A DNA stretch of 64,000 nt from positions 108,651-172,650 of the forward strand of contig NZ_QPLJ01000008.1 of NCBI RefSeq assembly GCF_003340555.1, in the 5' to 3' direction. Within the stretch, counting starts at the first letter, position 1; each line of letters starts with the position of its first letter. Made by a program: the position numbers and the translations under genes. The notes beneath the pieces were generated by a model. It ran no database searches. It was not told the origin of the DNA and was given only the letters and a program-made list of their open reading frames with translations. The stretch comes from Jannaschia formosa (GTDB taxonomy: Bacteria; Pseudomonadota; Alphaproteobacteria; Rhodobacterales; Rhodobacteraceae). Positions 56,372-64,000 of the stretch are shown piece by piece.

Positions 56372-57298
56372 TCACAGCCGGGCGATCCGCTCGGTGAGAA
56401 GCGCGAAGAACCCCTCGGCATCCACGTCCCCGATGAAGGTGGCGTTGACCGGGCGGTCCGTCACCCCCCACCAGTCCGCGACGGTCATGCCGCGGGTCAA
56501 TGGCGAGTCTACCTCGATCTCCACGTTCACGTCGCGGCCGGTGAAGAGCTCGGGCTTCAGCAGCCAGGCGATCACGCAGGGGTCGTGCAGCGGGGCCCCT
56601 TCGGAGCCGTATTTCTCCTTGTCGTAGCGCTCGAAGAAGCCGGTCCAGCCGGCGACGACTTCTCCGACCCGTCCCGCCGTGCGGAAGGCGTCGTTGCGCG
56701 CGCGCGTCGTCAGCGCCTTGTGGGTGGCATCGAGCGGAACCACCGTCAGCGGGACGCCCGCGCCGAACACGATCTTCGCGGCCTCGGGATCGACATAGAT
56801 GTTGAACTCGGCGGCGGGGGTGATGTTCCCGACCTCGAAATAGGCGCCGCCCATCAGCACGATGCGCCCGATACGCGGCGCGATGTCGGGGGCGCGCTGC
56901 AACGCGGTCGCGACGTTCGTCAGCGGCCCCAGCGGGCAGAGCGTGACCGAGCCTTCGGGCTCGGCCCGCAGCGTCTCGATCAGGAAGTCGACGGCATGGC
57001 CCTCGGCCAGCGGCATCTGCGGATCGGGCAGGTCGGCGCCGTCGAGCCCGGTCTTGCCGTGGACATGCTCCGCCGTCACGAGATCGCGCGCGAGCGGTCG
57101 GTCGCAGCCGGCATGGACCGGCACGTCCGTGCGTCCGGCCAGCTCGCAGACGATGCGGGCGTTGCGGGCAGTCAGGTCGAGCGGGACGTTGCCCGCGACG
57201 GCGGTGATGCCCAGCACCTCGATTTCGGGCGAGGCGAGGGCCAGCAGGATCGCGACGGCGTCGTCCTGACCGGGATCTGTGTCAATGATGATCTTCAT
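56372..57298 (-). CDS. Nucleoside hydrolase
   Basis: A 308-residue Ca-dependent N-ribohydrolase that splits nucleosides to base and ribose. The metal motif IIIDTDPGQDDAVAI (3-17) is present, along with GITAVAGNVPLDLTARNA, LCPLGPLTNVA, IVLMGGAYFEVGNITPAAEFNIYVDPEAA and HDPCVIAWLL. The pattern fits IunH/RihA-type enzymes; base specificity is not clear. It starts 45 bp from the mazG stop on the same strand. Confidence 0.93.
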   Translation of the reverse strand: MKIIIDTDPGQDDAVAILLALASPEIEVLGITAVAGNVPLDLTARNARIVCELAGRTDVPVHAGCDRPLARDLVTAEHVHGKTGLDGADLPDPQMPLAEGHAVDFLIETLRAEPEGSVTLCPLGPLTNVATALQRAPDIAPRIGRIVLMGGAYFEVGNITPAAEFNIYVDPEAAKIVFGAGVPLTVVPLDATHKALTTRARNDAFRTAGRVGEVVAGWTGFFERYDKEKYGSEGAPLHDPCVIAWLLKPELFTGRDVNVEIEVDSPLTRGMTVADWWGVTDRPVNATFIGDVDAEGFFALLTERIARL

Positions 57299-57343
57299 GC
57301 GGCTATCTGCGCCCCCGCGCCCGCGATTGTCCAGACGGGCCCG

Positions 57344-58144
57344 TCACGCCCGCTTCTCCGCCCGCTTCGTCGCGTCCCAGAGCGCATCCATCTCGGCCAG
57401 ATCGCTCTCGGCCGGCGTCCGACCCTTCGCGGCGAGCCCGGCCTCCACGGCCTCGAAGCGGCGCTCGAACTTGGCATTGGCGGCACGCAGCGCGCCCTCC
57501 GGCTCGACCCCGAGATGGCGGGCGAGGTTCGCCATGACGAAGAGCATGTCGCCCATCTCCTCGGCGATCTGCTCCGGTCCCAGCGTCTCGCGGGCCTCCA
57601 CCAGCTCCGCAGCCTCCTCGCGCAGCTTGTCGAGAACCATTCCCGTCTCCGGCCAGTCGAAGCCCACCCGCGCGGCCCGGTTCTGCAGCTTCACGGCCCT
57701 CAGCAGCGCCGGCAGCCCCAGCGCCACCCCGTCCAGGACGCCGCCCGTCCGTTCCCGCGCCTTGGCGGCCTCCCAGTCGGCGACCTGCTGGTCGGCGGAC
57801 TTGTCGCGCGAGGCGTCGCCCCAGATATGCGGGTGCCGGTCGACCATCTTCTGCGCGACCCGTTCGGCAATGGAATGGAAGTCGAAGCGCCCCTCCTCCT
57901 CGGCCATCCGCGCGTGGTAGACGACCTGCAGGAGCAGGTCGCCCAGCTCTCCCTCCAGCTCGTCCCAGGCGCCGCGCTCGATGGCGTCGGCGACCTCGTA
58001 GGCCTCCTCGATCGTGTAGGGAGCGATCGAGGCGAAGTCCTGCTCGATGTCCCAGGGGCATCCCGTCTCGGGGTCGCGCAGCCGCGCCATGATCGCCAGC
58101 AGGCGGGGCAGACCCCCGCCGGGCGTCGTGCAGATGTCGTCCAT
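57344..58144 (-). CDS. mazG: MazG nucleoside triphosphate pyrophosphohydrolase
   Basis: Hydrolyses NTPs to NMP plus pyrophosphate. The 266-residue protein has two MazG domains: LRDPETGCPWDIEQDFASI, YTIEEAYEVADAIERG with the EExxE motif, and GELGDLLLQVVYHARMAEE in the first; NLARHLGVEPEGALRAANAKFERRF in the second. Length is normal. It is divergent from the M20 amidohydrolase gene with 56 bp between starts. Confidence 0.95.
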   Translation of the reverse strand: MDDICTTPGGGLPRLLAIMARLRDPETGCPWDIEQDFASIAPYTIEEAYEVADAIERGAWDELEGELGDLLLQVVYHARMAEEEGRFDFHSIAERVAQKMVDRHPHIWGDASRDKSADQQVADWEAAKARERTGGVLDGVALGLPALLRAVKLQNRAARVGFDWPETGMVLDKLREEAAELVEARETLGPEQIAEEMGDMLFVMANLARHLGVEPEGALRAANAKFERRFEAVEAGLAAKGRTPAESDLAEMDALWDATKRAEKRA

Positions 58145-58200
58145 TGCGCGTCCCTCCGATCCGGGATCATGTGGCGCGACACCTGCCCGGAGGACAAGCC

Positions 58201-59361
58201 ATGCCCGTCATCAATTCCATCGCCGCGCTGGAGCCCGAGATGCGCGAATGGCGCCGCTGGCTGCACCGCAACCCCGAATTGCAGTTCGACCTGCCCAAGA
58301 CCTCCGGCTTCGTCGCGACCAAGCTGCGGGAGTTCGGCGTGGACGAGCTGCACGAGGGCATCGCGAAGACCGGCATGGTCGCGATCATCGAGGGCCGCCG
58401 CTCCGGACCGACCATCGGGCTGCGCGCCGACATGGATGCGCTGCCAATCCAGGAGGCGACGGGGGCGGAGCATGCCTCCGAAAATCCCGGCAGGATGCAT
58501 GCCTGCGGCCATGACGGCCACACCACCATGCTGCTGGGCGCGGCGAAGTACCTGGCCGAGACGCGCAACTTCGCGGGCCGCGTCGCGCTGATCTTCCAGC
58601 CCGCCGAGGAGGGCGGTGGCGGCGGCGAGGTCATGGTGCAGGAAGGGATCATGGACCGCTTCGGGATCGAGCAGGTCTACGGCATCCACAACGCGCCGAA
58701 TTTCGGCGAAGGCCGGTTCTACACCGCGCCGGGGCCGATCATGGCCGCGGTGGACACGTTCCATATCGACATCACCGGCAAGGGCGGCCACGGCGCCATG
58801 CCGCACGAGACGCGCGACCCGATCGTCGCCGCGCTGGGCATCGGCAACGCCATCCAGACGATCGTCTCGCGCAACCACTACGCCATGGACGAGCTGGTCG
58901 TCTCGATCACCCAGATCCACAGCGGTTCGGCCGACAACATCATTCCCGGCACGGCCTATCTCTGCGGGACGGTGCGCACCTTCGACCCCTCGGTCCAGGA
59001 CATGGTGGAACGCCGCCTGTCGGAGATCACGCGCGGCCAGGCTGCCAGCTACGGCGTCACCGCGACCTGCCGCTACGAGCGGCACTATCCGGCCACGGTG
59101 AACGACGCCGACCGGGCGCGCTTCGCCGCACAGGTCGCCTCGGACGTGGTGGGTGCCGACCGGGTGGTGCCGGATTCGGGGCGGGAGATGGGGGCGGAGG
59201 ATTTTTCCTACATGCTGAATGCCCGTCCCGGCGCTTACCTGTTCCTCGGGACGGGGCCGGGGGCGGTGCTGCACCATGCCGAATACGACTTCAACGACGA
59301 GGTCGCCCCCATCGGCGCCAGCTTCTTCGCGCGCATGGTCGAGATGGCGCAGCCTCTCTGA
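58201..59361 (+). CDS. M20 family amidohydrolase
   Basis: A 386-residue zinc peptidase/amidase of the hippurate hydrolase/AbgB/IAA-amino acid hydrolase group. Metal and catalytic motifs are HRNPEL, LRADMDALPI, HACGHDGHTTMLLGAA and FQPAEEGGGGG, with the dimerisation domain around residues 180-290 (GKGGHGAMPHETRDPI). The ATG at 58201 matches the family (MPVINSIAALEPEMREWRRWLH). Substrate (hippurate-like N-acyl amino acids) is inferred only from family. Confidence 0.92.
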   Translation: MPVINSIAALEPEMREWRRWLHRNPELQFDLPKTSGFVATKLREFGVDELHEGIAKTGMVAIIEGRRSGPTIGLRADMDALPIQEATGAEHASENPGRMHACGHDGHTTMLLGAAKYLAETRNFAGRVALIFQPAEEGGGGGEVMVQEGIMDRFGIEQVYGIHNAPNFGEGRFYTAPGPIMAAVDTFHIDITGKGGHGAMPHETRDPIVAALGIGNAIQTIVSRNHYAMDELVVSITQIHSGSADNIIPGTAYLCGTVRTFDPSVQDMVERRLSEITRGQAASYGVTATCRYERHYPATVNDADRARFAAQVASDVVGADRVVPDSGREMGAEDFSYMLNARPGAYLFLGTGPGAVLHHAEYDFNDEVAPIGASFFARMVEMAQPL

Positions 59362-59370
59362 GCGGGGCGC

Positions 59371-59411
59371 ATCGCGGGTCGACCCGCGATGGGCCTCCGG
59401 TCGACCGGAGG
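59371..59411. terminator. Two tandem perfect palindromes between convergent genes
   Basis: ATCGCGGGTCGACCCGCGAT (59371-59390) and CCTCCGGTCGACCGGAGG (59394-59411) lie side by side between the M20 gene and gluQ stops. Each centres on GTCGAC. They probably end transcription from both sides; no long T run follows. Confidence 0.6.
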
Positions 59412-59416
59412 CGGCG

Positions 59417-60271
59417 CTACGGCGCCGTCAGCGCCCGGTCCAGCCGGGTGCGCAGGGCGGCGGCGGTCCATCCCGCCGCCCGGTAGCTCTCGATGGAGCG
59501 GGCATCGTCCCGCTTCGCCAGCCGCTTGCCCGCGTCGTCCCGAACGAGATCGTGGTGGTGATAGACCGGCGTCGGCAGGTCCAGCAGGCGTTGCAGCAGG
59601 ACGTGGATCGGCGTGGCCTCGAACAGGTCGGCGCCGCGAACGACATGGGTGATCCCCTGCGCCGCGTCGTCGACGACCACCGACAGGTGGTAGGAGGTCC
59701 CGAAATCACGGCGCGCGAGCACCACGTCCCCGATCCGGTCCAGATAGGTCTCGCGTTCGGTCCGGACTCCGCCGGGACGGAGCGGGCCGGTCTCTTCGAA
59801 CGCCGTTCCGGCCAGTCCGCCCAGCGCCACGCCCATGTCGAGGCGCAGATGCGCGTCCCGCGGGCGCGCACCGTCGCGGGGCCGGCCGCGGCAGGTGCCG
59901 GGATAGACCGGGCCGTCTGGGCCCATCGGCGCCCCCTCCTGGGGGGCGGACAGCGCCTCGGCGATGTCGCGCCGCGTGCAGGTGCAGGGATAGAGCAGCT
60001 CGCGGTCCCAGAGCACGTCGAGCGCGGCGTGATAGGCCTCCATCCGCTCGGACTGGCGCAGGGGCGGTTCGTCCCAGGCGATGCCCAGCCAGTGCAGGTC
60101 TTCCTCGATCCGCGCCTCCCAGACCGGCTTCGACCTCTGCCGGTCGATATCCTCGATCCGCAGAAGGAAGGCGCCGCCCGCGGCCCGCGCCATGTCATGC
60201 GCGGACCAGGCGGACCAGGCATGGCCCAGGTGCAGCGGACCGGTGGGCGAGGGTGCGAAGCGGGTCCTCAC
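59417..60271 (-). CDS. gluQ: Glutamyl-Q tRNA(Asp) synthetase
   Basis: Attaches glutamate to the queuosine of tRNA(Asp). The 284-residue protein is a truncated GluRS: class I HIGH-type motif RFAPSPTGPLHLGHA (3-17), four-Cys-type zinc region reduced to LLYPCTCTRR, and the KMSKS-like segment KRLAKRDDA, with no anticodon-binding domain. The start overlaps the methyltransferase stop by four bases, giving a trmFO-methyltransferase-gluQ unit, two of whose members modify tRNA. Confidence 0.94.
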   Translation of the reverse strand: MRTRFAPSPTGPLHLGHAWSAWSAHDMARAAGGAFLLRIEDIDRQRSKPVWEARIEEDLHWLGIAWDEPPLRQSERMEAYHAALDVLWDRELLYPCTCTRRDIAEALSAPQEGAPMGPDGPVYPGTCRGRPRDGARPRDAHLRLDMGVALGGLAGTAFEETGPLRPGGVRTERETYLDRIGDVVLARRDFGTSYHLSVVVDDAAQGITHVVRGADLFEATPIHVLLQRLLDLPTPVYHHHDLVRDDAGKRLAKRDDARSIESYRAAGWTAAALRTRLDRALTAP

Positions 60272-60876
60272 GCCCGGCGAAGGACGTGAACCGTCGCGCC
60301 GCGCGCGCCTTCATGGCCGGGCAGGTGCGGGCCGTGCTGCGCCCAGATGAGCGTGCTGCCGGCCAGTTGCGCCTCGGCCAGGGTCAGCAGGTAGTCCCGG
60401 TCCGCGAGTGTGGAGTCATTGAAGCTGAAGACCAGCAGCGCCCCCGGCGCCATCGCGTCCAGCAGCATCGGCAAGGTCGCGGCGGGGGCCGCGCCAAGGC
60501 TGATGACGCCGGTCGCGACCACGGCTGCATGAGCCGTCAGATCGCCGGCCTCGCCCGGCGTGCCGACGGTCAGGTCGCGATAGACCCCCTTGCCGCGCGC
60601 CTTCGCGAGCATCTCGGTGGTGATGTCGGTGCCGTCGATCGTGGTAAATCCCGCCCGCGCCAGCGCCTCGCCCGAGAGTCCCGTGCCGCAGCCGAAATCC
60701 ATCACCGGGGCGGCCCGGTCCGGAAGGTGGTCGGCCAGCGCGCGGGCCACGCGGTCGGGGGTGGCATAGCCCGCCTCGACGAGGTCGGCGTCGTAGCCCT
60801 CGGCCCAGTCGGCGTAGAGCGCGCGGTTCTCCTCCGCCGGGCGCGGCGACCAGAGGTCCCTGGAAAACCCGCTCAT
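60268..60876 (-). CDS. SAM-dependent class I methyltransferase
   Basis: A 202-residue methyltransferase with the SAM motif [15 protein letters not shown] (about 58-72) and a second acidic loop [34 protein letters not shown] is typical of the UbiE/Coq5-like or Williams-Beuren group of small methyltransferases. Substrate unknown. It overlaps both trmFO and gluQ by four bases, so a role in tRNA modification is possible but unproven. Confidence 0.87.
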   Translation of the reverse strand: MSGFSRDLWSPRPAEENRALYADWAEGYDADLVEAGYATPDRVARALADHLPDRAAPVMDFGCGTGLSGEALARAGFTTIDGTDITTEMLAKARGKGVYRDLTVGTPGEAGDLTAHAAVVATGVISLGAAPAATLPMLLDAMAPGALLVFSFNDSTLADRDYLLTLAEAQLAGSTLIWAQHGPHLPGHEGARGATVHVLRRA

Positions 60877-62222
60877 TCGGCCGCGACCTTCAGGCCCAGC
60901 CACTCCGTCCAGGCGGCCTTGGCCCGGTCGGTGTAGATCTTGTAGCGTTCCCTTCGGCCGCGCCGCCCGCCCTTGGCCTCGACCGGGGGGAAGAGACCGA
61001 AATTGACGTTCATCGGCTGGAAGGTCTTGGCCTCGGCCCCACCGGTTATGTGGGTGACGAGCGCCCCCATCGCCGTGACCGCCGGCACCGGGGCCAGGGA
61101 ATGGCCCTGAATCTCCGCCGCGGCCATCCGCCCGGCCAGAAGCCCCATGGCCGCCGACTCGACATAGCCCTCGACGCCGGTGATCTGCCCGGCGAAGCGG
61201 ACATGCGGCCGGCTGCGCAGCCGCATCTGGGCGTCGAGCAGCGTCGGCGAGTTGATGAAGGTGTTCCGGTGGATGCCGCCCAGCCGCGCGAACGACGCCT
61301 CCTGCAGGCCGGGAATCATCGCGAAGACGGCCTTTTGCGCCCCGTATTTCATCTTCGTCTGAAAGCCGACGATGTTGTAGAGCGTGCCGAGCGCGTTGTC
61401 CCGCCGCAGCTGGACGACGGCATAGGGCTTCCGGTCGGGCTGGTGCGGGTTGGTCAGGCCGATGGGCTTCATCGGCCCGAAGCGCAGCGTCTCGCGCCCG
61501 CGCTCGGCCATGACCTCGATGGGCAGACAGCCGTCGAAATAACCGGCCGTCTCGCCCTCCCGGAATTCCGTCTTGTCGGCGGCCAGCAGCGCGTCGACGA
61601 AGGCCTCGTACTGGTCCTTCGTCATCGGGCAGTTGATGTAGGCGGTCCGCTCTGCCTCGGTCTCGCCCTTGTCGTAGCGAGACTGGCGCCAGGCGACGCT
61701 CATGTCGATCGTGTCTGCATGGACGATGGGGGCGATGGCGTCGAAGAAGGCAAGGCTGTCCTGCCCCGCCTCATCGGCGATCGCCTGCGCCAGCGCCGAG
61801 CCGGTCAGCGGGCCGGTCGCGATGATCCAGTGCCCGTCGGCCGGAAGCGCCGTCACCTCCTCGTCGACGACGGTCACGAGGGGATGGTCGCGCAGCCGCG
61901 CGGTCACGGCCTCGGCGAAGGGGTCGCGGTCGACGGCGAGTGCGCCACCGGCGGGCAGGCGGTGACGGTCGGCCATCTCCATGATCAGCCCGCCTGCGGC
62001 GCGCATCTCCCAGTGGAGAAGACCCACGGCGTTCTGCTCGCTGTCGTCGGAGCGGAACGAGTTGGAGCAGACCATCTCGGCCAGCGACCCGGTGCGGTGG
62101 GCGAAGGTGCCGACGGTCGGGCGCATCTCGTGGATCACGACGGGCACGCCCGCCTGGGCGGCCTGCCATGCGGCTTCGGAGCCGGCCATGCCGCCGCCGA
62201 CGATGTGAAGTGTCTCGGTCAT
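60873..62222 (-). CDS. trmFO: TrmFO, tRNA m5U54 methyltransferase
   Basis: Folate- and FAD-dependent enzyme making ribothymidine at tRNA position 54. The 449-residue protein begins with the FAD motif [16 protein letters not shown] (6-21), followed by [18 protein letters not shown] and later the conserved [24 protein letters not shown] and the [15 protein letters not shown] segment. Length matches the family. It heads the trmFO-methyltransferase-gluQ unit and is 40 bp from the LysR gene stop on the same strand. Confidence 0.96.
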   Translation of the reverse strand: MTETLHIVGGGMAGSEAAWQAAQAGVPVVIHEMRPTVGTFAHRTGSLAEMVCSNSFRSDDSEQNAVGLLHWEMRAAGGLIMEMADRHRLPAGGALAVDRDPFAEAVTARLRDHPLVTVVDEEVTALPADGHWIIATGPLTGSALAQAIADEAGQDSLAFFDAIAPIVHADTIDMSVAWRQSRYDKGETEAERTAYINCPMTKDQYEAFVDALLAADKTEFREGETAGYFDGCLPIEVMAERGRETLRFGPMKPIGLTNPHQPDRKPYAVVQLRRDNALGTLYNIVGFQTKMKYGAQKAVFAMIPGLQEASFARLGGIHRNTFINSPTLLDAQMRLRSRPHVRFAGQITGVEGYVESAAMGLLAGRMAAAEIQGHSLAPVPAVTAMGALVTHITGGAEAKTFQPMNVNFGLFPPVEAKGGRRGRRERYKIYTDRAKAAWTEWLGLKVAAE

Positions 62223-62262
62223 GCCCCAGACATACAGGTCCCGGTGGCAAAAGGGGAGGGGG

Positions 62263-63105
62263 TCAGGCCGTGCCCGCGGGCAGGTCGTGCCGGCAGATCC
62301 ATTCGACCACGGCGCGCAGCGTCGCGTCGTTGTGGCGGGTCTCGTGATAGGCGATCCAGAGCTCTCCGGGCAAATGGTTGCCCTCGAGCTGCGAGGCGAC
62401 GAGGTTGTCGCGGGGGCCGACGCAGAAATCCGGCAGGATGCCCGGCAGGCCGGTCATTCGGATCAGCTGCAGGACCAGCGGCATCTCCTCGACGCGGTAG
62501 CGCGGCCGCTCCTTGGCGTCGCGATAGATCGTCCGCAGCAGGTCGGCATCCGGATAGCGATTCGACAGGCCGATCCACTCGCCATCGAGCACGTGATCGG
62601 CGCCCTGATAGACGCGCAGCGCATAGTCCCGGAACTTCCGCGCCTTCAGCCGCCCGCCCTCGGGACGGTCGACGCGGATCTGGATGTCGGCCTCCCCCAG
62701 GCCCTGCGCCAAGGCCTTGTCGGTCAGGGTGAGGAGGACGTTCGGGAAGAGTTCCTCGATCTCCGGCAGGCGCGGCAGCAGGAAATGGATATGGACCGAA
62801 GGCGGGGCCGAGATCTCCAGCGGGATGCGGACGTCGGTGTCGAGTGAGCGGAGGCTGCCGATCTCGGTGCGCAGGCGGTGATCGATCCCTTCGGCGACCT
62901 CGGCCAGACGGTCCGCGGCGCTGGTGCTGACGAAGGACTGCCCGCGCTTCTCGAAGAGCGGCAGGTCGAGCTCTTGGCTCATGCGTTCCAGCCGGCGCGA
63001 GACGGTCGCGACGTTGGTGTTGAGATAGCGCGCCGCTGCGGACATCGTACCGTGCCGCTTCATCGCGAGGACGAACTTGAGGTCGTCCCAGTTCTCGAGG
63101 TGCAT
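62263..63105 (-). CDS. LysR-family transcriptional regulator
   Basis: A 280-residue LysR protein. The N-terminal helix-turn-helix spans about 5-65 ([35 protein letters not shown], with the recognition helix near 30-45), and the rest is a periplasmic-binding-like effector domain (residues ~90-275). No nearby gene is an obvious target. GGAGTG precedes the ATG at 63105. A long upstream in-frame extension exists but mixes with a degraded gene. Confidence 0.88.
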   Translation of the reverse strand: MHLENWDDLKFVLAMKRHGTMSAAARYLNTNVATVSRRLERMSQELDLPLFEKRGQSFVSTSAADRLAEVAEGIDHRLRTEIGSLRSLDTDVRIPLEISAPPSVHIHFLLPRLPEIEELFPNVLLTLTDKALAQGLGEADIQIRVDRPEGGRLKARKFRDYALRVYQGADHVLDGEWIGLSNRYPDADLLRTIYRDAKERPRYRVEEMPLVLQLIRMTGLPGILPDFCVGPRDNLVASQLEGNHLPGELWIAYHETRHNDATLRAVVEWICRHDLPAGTA

Positions 63106-63272
63106 CGCCAACACTCCTACCGGGCAACGCGTCCGCAGGTCGCAGCCTAGCAGTATGGGTGCGGAAGGCGAGCGCAACGTCCCATAAGGTCGCACCGCGG
63201 AAGCAGCGGACGGCGGCTCGGGTCGGCCCTCCGACAATCCGTTTGGCCGACCGGGCGCGCCCCGGGGCCCGC
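63106..63272. other. Non-coding leader of LysR gene
   Basis: 167 bp upstream of the LysR start with no convincing gene or strong motif on either strand. The LysR gene promoter should lie here, since the adjacent frame on the same strand is a decayed ORF. Confidence 0.45.
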
Positions 63273-63546
63273 TCAGGTCCCGGCGGCGATCAACATCTGC
63301 GCTGCGGCGACGGCGCCGCCGATGGGGTACGGCCGGACCTGCGCCCAGGCCTCGATGGCCACGGTTTCGCGCGCTGTCCGACCCGTCGCTCAGCGCCGCG
63401 ATGCGCTCGCCCGCCCCACGCGCGTCCATCAGCGTGTCCACGTCCGGCGCCGCGTCCGCTGCGCTGGCAAGAAGCCGTTCGCTCGCGGCCGCGTCGCCCT
63501 CGGTCATACAATGAGGCTCTGTGTATTGCTCCTGGGCGGGATTCAT
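63273..63546 (-). pseudogene. Frameshifted small ORF of unknown family
   Basis: The minus strand can be read from ATG 63546 (or 63507) through TEGDAAASERLLASAADAAP and GERIAALSDGSDSA, and then only after a one-base frame change through RETVAIEAWAQVRPYPIGGA and AAAQMLIAAGT to a stop at 63273. Both halves have natural-looking composition and join smoothly, so I read it as one gene of about 90 codons broken by a single extra base near 63375-63385. I do not recognise the family. It lies next to an insertion sequence. Confidence 0.5.
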
Positions 63547-63700
63547 CCCGTGGCTCCAGCATCGTAGCTGGGTTGCATGAGCAGACCGACACTACCGACC
63601 TACAAGATCACGAACTGATACCAACGGCTCTCTTTTTTGACTCGATTGTGAGGCGCGCGCGCTGTCGGGCCGTGATTCCCTTCTTTCGTTGACGGGAGGG

Positions 63701-64000
63701 ATGGCGATGACGGTTGCGATCACGCGGGACGAGTTGGATGCGACGGGGCTGCGGAAGGCGGCTGCGCGTAGCCGGGACGCCCGGGCGGCTCGGCGGATGC
63801 TGGCCTTGGCGATGGTTCTGGAGGGGGCGGATCGCAGGACGGCCGCCGAGGCCTGCGGGATGGACCGGCAGACGCTGCGGGACTGGGTCCACCGCTACAA
63901 CGACGGGGGCCTGGAGGGCCTGTCGGACCGGCGCGGGTCCGGGCCGCCCGCGCGGCTGAGCCCCGAGCAGCGGGCGGAGCTCGTCTTGATCGTCGAGGCG
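63701..64000 (+). mobile_element. IS630-family transposase, 5' part (runs off window)
   Basis: An open frame of 100 codons from ATG 63701 to the window edge, after a GGGAGGG ribosome site. It encodes the N-terminal helix-turn-helix region of an IS630-type transposase: RDARAARRMLALAMVLEG, AAEACGMDRQTLRDWVHRYN, GGLEGLSDRRGSGPPARLSP. The DDE catalytic domain and the right end of the element lie beyond the window, so I cannot say whether it is intact. Its left end is probably between about 63600 and 63650; IS630 elements target TA. Confidence 0.85.

Overview
The window is one GC-rich (high G/C third positions), densely packed chromosomal stretch from an alphaproteobacterium, almost certainly a member of the Rhodobacterales (Roseobacter/Rhodobacteraceae group). 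The evidence is the suf operon interspersed with small accessory genes, a complete taurine dissimilation locus with a MocR-type TauR, class II DAHP synthase, a ChpT-like histidine phosphotransferase, CtrA-like TTAA-N7-TTAA sites, the OlsB/OlsA ornithine lipid pair and TrmFO. Genes are commonly joined by 1-8 bp stop/start overlaps. I found no tRNA, rRNA, CRISPR array or prophage.

Layout. 1-6.4 kb: sufB (5' end outside the window), a YbjQ-like gene, a small membrane gene, sufC, sufD, a Yip1-type membrane gene and sufS form one operon, with a convergent YbaK-type deacylase. 6.4-19.5 kb: housekeeping genes (glnE, a GlxA/AraC regulator, class II aroG, a PAS_5 protein, yicC-gmk-gamma carbonic anhydrase, chpT divergent from a DUF3553 gene, olsB-olsA, a thiE-like gene, a DUF1761 gene, trmJ). 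19.6-22.2 kb: ctaA and an M32 carboxypeptidase.

22.2-36.9 kb is a taurine/sulfonate catabolic island. TauABC imports taurine, Tpa transaminates it to sulfoacetaldehyde, Xsc converts that with phosphate to acetyl phosphate plus sulfite, Pta makes acetyl-CoA, and SoeABC (membrane-bound molybdoenzyme, cytoplasm-facing) oxidises sulfite to sulfate. TauR is encoded inside the island. Two matching paired direct repeats, each with an exact 23-bp period, lie upstream of xsc and tpa and look like TauR operators.

37.0-41.9 kb holds a probable surface lipoprotein export module: a SLAM/DUF560 (type XI secretion) outer-membrane barrel, a cargo-like lipoprotein with a 12-glycine tether, and a divergent NarL-type sensor kinase/response regulator pair, with a 16-bp perfect palindrome in the shared promoter region. 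This is the most interesting accessory locus in the window.

41.9-64 kb: an MFS transporter; cobalamin genes cobB, cobA, cbiD and cobK; a DNA glycosylase; an esterase; an HNH nuclease; an agmatinase-type ureohydrolase; a small fragment resembling the N-terminus of a CPA1 antiporter; cupin, EamA transporter and eno; a second EamA transporter; PilZ; Fur family; selO; nucleoside hydrolase; mazG; M20 amidohydrolase; gluQ; a methyltransferase; trmFO; a LysR regulator. The right edge contains a frameshifted ORF remnant and the start of an IS630-family transposase running off the window. A dispersed hairpin-plus-tail repeat (four copies) sits in gaps between co-directional genes.
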